NCBI GenBank assembly: GCA_003154335.1
Contig: PMDE01000124.1
Span: 1 to 6,562 of the forward strand
Reading direction: 5' to 3'
Length of the DNA: 6,562 bases
Source of the DNA: Methanoregula sp.
GTDB lineage: Archaea; Halobacteriota; Methanomicrobia; Methanomicrobiales; Methanospirillaceae
Position numbers and translations under genes: made by a program. How positions within the stretch are numbered: position 1 is the first letter of the stretch; the number at the start of each line of letters is the position of its first letter. This document shows positions 5,390 through 6,562 of this stretch, in pieces. A model generated the notes under the pieces. That model did not search any database, was not told where the DNA came from, and saw nothing but the letters and a program-made list of their open reading frames with translations.

Positions 5390-6450
5390 ACATAGCGATT
5401 GCCGGCGCCGGTATCGCGGGAGGATACCTCTCGAGGCTTTTTTTGCAGCAGGGTATTACGCCGGATGTGTATGATGGCATGGTGCATGACACCCGGTGCG
5501 GATATCGTTCATGCGGTTGGGGTTCTCCATTGGGGATCGGAACGTATCTTGCCGAAGTCGGACTTGACGTTAAAGACTACCTCATCGAACCCATGTCCTC
5601 AATGAATTTTGACGGTCTCGTGGCAACGACACCACTCTGCACGCTCGATAAGCCCCGGCTGATACGGGATCTTACCCGGGGAACTTGGGTGAAACGGCAG
5701 AACCTGGATCTTGAGGAGGCCGGGGACTATGATATTGTTGTGGACGCTACCGGGATCTCACGGGCCCTCCTGCCCCCCTGCAGGTCTGATCTGACGCTGC
5801 CGACCCTGCAGCACCGGGTAAGAGTAGAATCCCGGGGGAGCAAACGTCTCGAAGCGGGAGTATACGGGAACCGGATCCCCGGACTTGGTTACCTGTGGGT
5901 TTTTCCGCTGGGCGACGATCACTATCATATCGGTATTGGCGGTATTGGTCTTGCACGGCTCGACACTCTGCTGGACCGTTTTTACAAGGACATGTCTGCT
6001 GAATATTCGTTCACTACAATCTGTTCCTGCACAGGAGTTGTCAGGGTCACGTCCCCGTTTTATTCCACACCCTTTTATTCGCAGAAGAGCAGGAACGGTA
6101 CTACGCCCCAGGTGATTGCCGGTGTTGGTGAGTCGATCGGGACTGTATCGCCATTCACGGGAGAAGGGATCGTCTTTTCTCTTGAATGTGCGAAAATATT
6201 TGCCGATTCCTTGCCGGATTATGAACGCTATACGAGATCGGTTCTGGCCCGTTTCCTGTGGATGAAAAAGGAGCGCGAGACGCTCGATTATCTCCAGTCA
6301 CGAAAAGGGAAGGGTGGGCCGAGGCTGCAGGACAGGTGGAGGTTCGTCTGCAGTGCCCGTCGTTCTGGCATCGGCCTTCCCCTGCTGGAGGCTTTCAGGC
6401 GGATCGGAACCCTTTCGCAATGGGTTGAGATGCCGGGTGAGTTGGAATAA
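5386..6450 (+). CDS. Geranylgeranyl-reductase-like FAD oxidoreductase
   Basis: The 354-residue protein begins with a Rossmann FAD motif (IAIAGAGIAGGYLSRLF; G7-A-G9-I-A-G12) and has a DATG motif (D120-A-T-G123). Next come the geranylgeranyl-reductase-type Y-x-W-x-F-P element (YLWVFP, 169-174) and a second flavin-binding block GVGESIGTVSPFTGEGI (246-262), where the usual G-D-A is G-E-S. A Cys-rich turn CGYRSCGWG (38-46) lies where related archaeal reductases have a Cys motif at the active-site side. Family members saturate double bonds of geranylgeranyl chains on archaeal lipids or related prenyl compounds, at the membrane surface. The ATG lies inside the UbiA stop (ATGA 5386-5389), so ribosomes probably pass from one gene to the other. 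The likely job is reduction of the prenyl chain attached by the upstream enzyme. The exact substrate and electron donor are not visible. The length is slightly short of the usual 380-450. Confidence 0.85.
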   Translation: MNIAIAGAGIAGGYLSRLFLQQGITPDVYDGMVHDTRCGYRSCGWGSPLGIGTYLAEVGLDVKDYLIEPMSSMNFDGLVATTPLCTLDKPRLIRDLTRGTWVKRQNLDLEEAGDYDIVVDATGISRALLPPCRSDLTLPTLQHRVRVESRGSKRLEAGVYGNRIPGLGYLWVFPLGDDHYHIGIGGIGLARLDTLLDRFYKDMSAEYSFTTICSCTGVVRVTSPFYSTPFYSQKSRNGTTPQVIAGVGESIGTVSPFTGEGIVFSLECAKIFADSLPDYERYTRSVLARFLWMKKERETLDYLQSRKGKGGPRLQDRWRFVCSARRSGIGLPLLEAFRRIGTLSQWVEMPGELE

Positions 6451-6454
6451 CTGC

Positions 6455-6494
6455 TTCTTTTTCGGGTTGGCCGGATTGCTGCAGGGAGATCCGG
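6455..6494 (+). terminator. Possible terminator of the UbiA-reductase operon
   Basis: Just after the reductase stop a TTCTTTTTC tract (6455-6463) is followed by a stem of CCGGAT (6471-6476) with ATCCGG (6489-6494) and a 12-base loop. The T tract fits an archaeal U-rich terminator; the hairpin comes after it and is optional. The remaining bases to 6562 show no gene that I can support. Confidence 0.35.
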
Positions 6495-6562
6495 TAAAAT
6501 CTCTATTTTCAGCGGGTTTTACACGCTAATGAGGTTTTAATCAAACGCAGAGCTTTTACCCG

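Overview
The window looks like a piece of a methanogen genome, most likely a Methanomicrobiales archaeon of the Methanoregula type. This is inferred from protein flavour, not from a marker gene. The clues are an FG-GAP/VCBS-repeat protein end, a PAS sensor-kinase relic with the phrase GISEDITE and the G2-to-C-terminal wording usual in that order, a UbiA prenyltransferase coupled to a geranylgeranyl-reductase-like flavoprotein, and archaeal TATA boxes placed 25-30 bases before start codons, implying leaderless mRNAs. Base composition is moderate, with AT-rich, sparsely coding gaps.

Left part (1-1700, plus strand): the 3' end of a large repeat protein, a gap of about 320 bases, a 61-residue unknown protein, and directly behind it a broken PAS/histidine-kinase-like gene. 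The kinase relic has lost its 5' end. It carries a pair of opposite one-base indels in T and A runs plus a third frameshift. A hairpin with a T tract follows it.

Middle (1790-3926, minus strand): in transcription order, an EVE-domain protein, a 97-codon orphan with its own strong promoter, a decayed GNAT acetyltransferase recognisable only by joining two reading frames, and a proteasome-like Ntn-hydrolase-fold protein with its own strong promoter.

Right part (3927-6562): a 506-base divergent gap with hairpins and short open frames, then a two-gene operon of a UbiA-family membrane prenyltransferase and an FAD-dependent geranylgeranyl-reductase-like enzyme joined by an ATGA overlap. The pair suggests synthesis and then saturation of a prenylated lipid or cofactor.

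The window holds no RNA gene, CRISPR array, insertion sequence or integrase that I could find. It reads as a gene-decay zone next to one metabolic operon. The most notable points are the hidden GNAT fossil, the kinase relic with paired compensating indels, the leaderless promoters, the divergent proteasome-like protein and the unidentified product of the UbiA/reductase pair. I found no clear new defence or mobile system.
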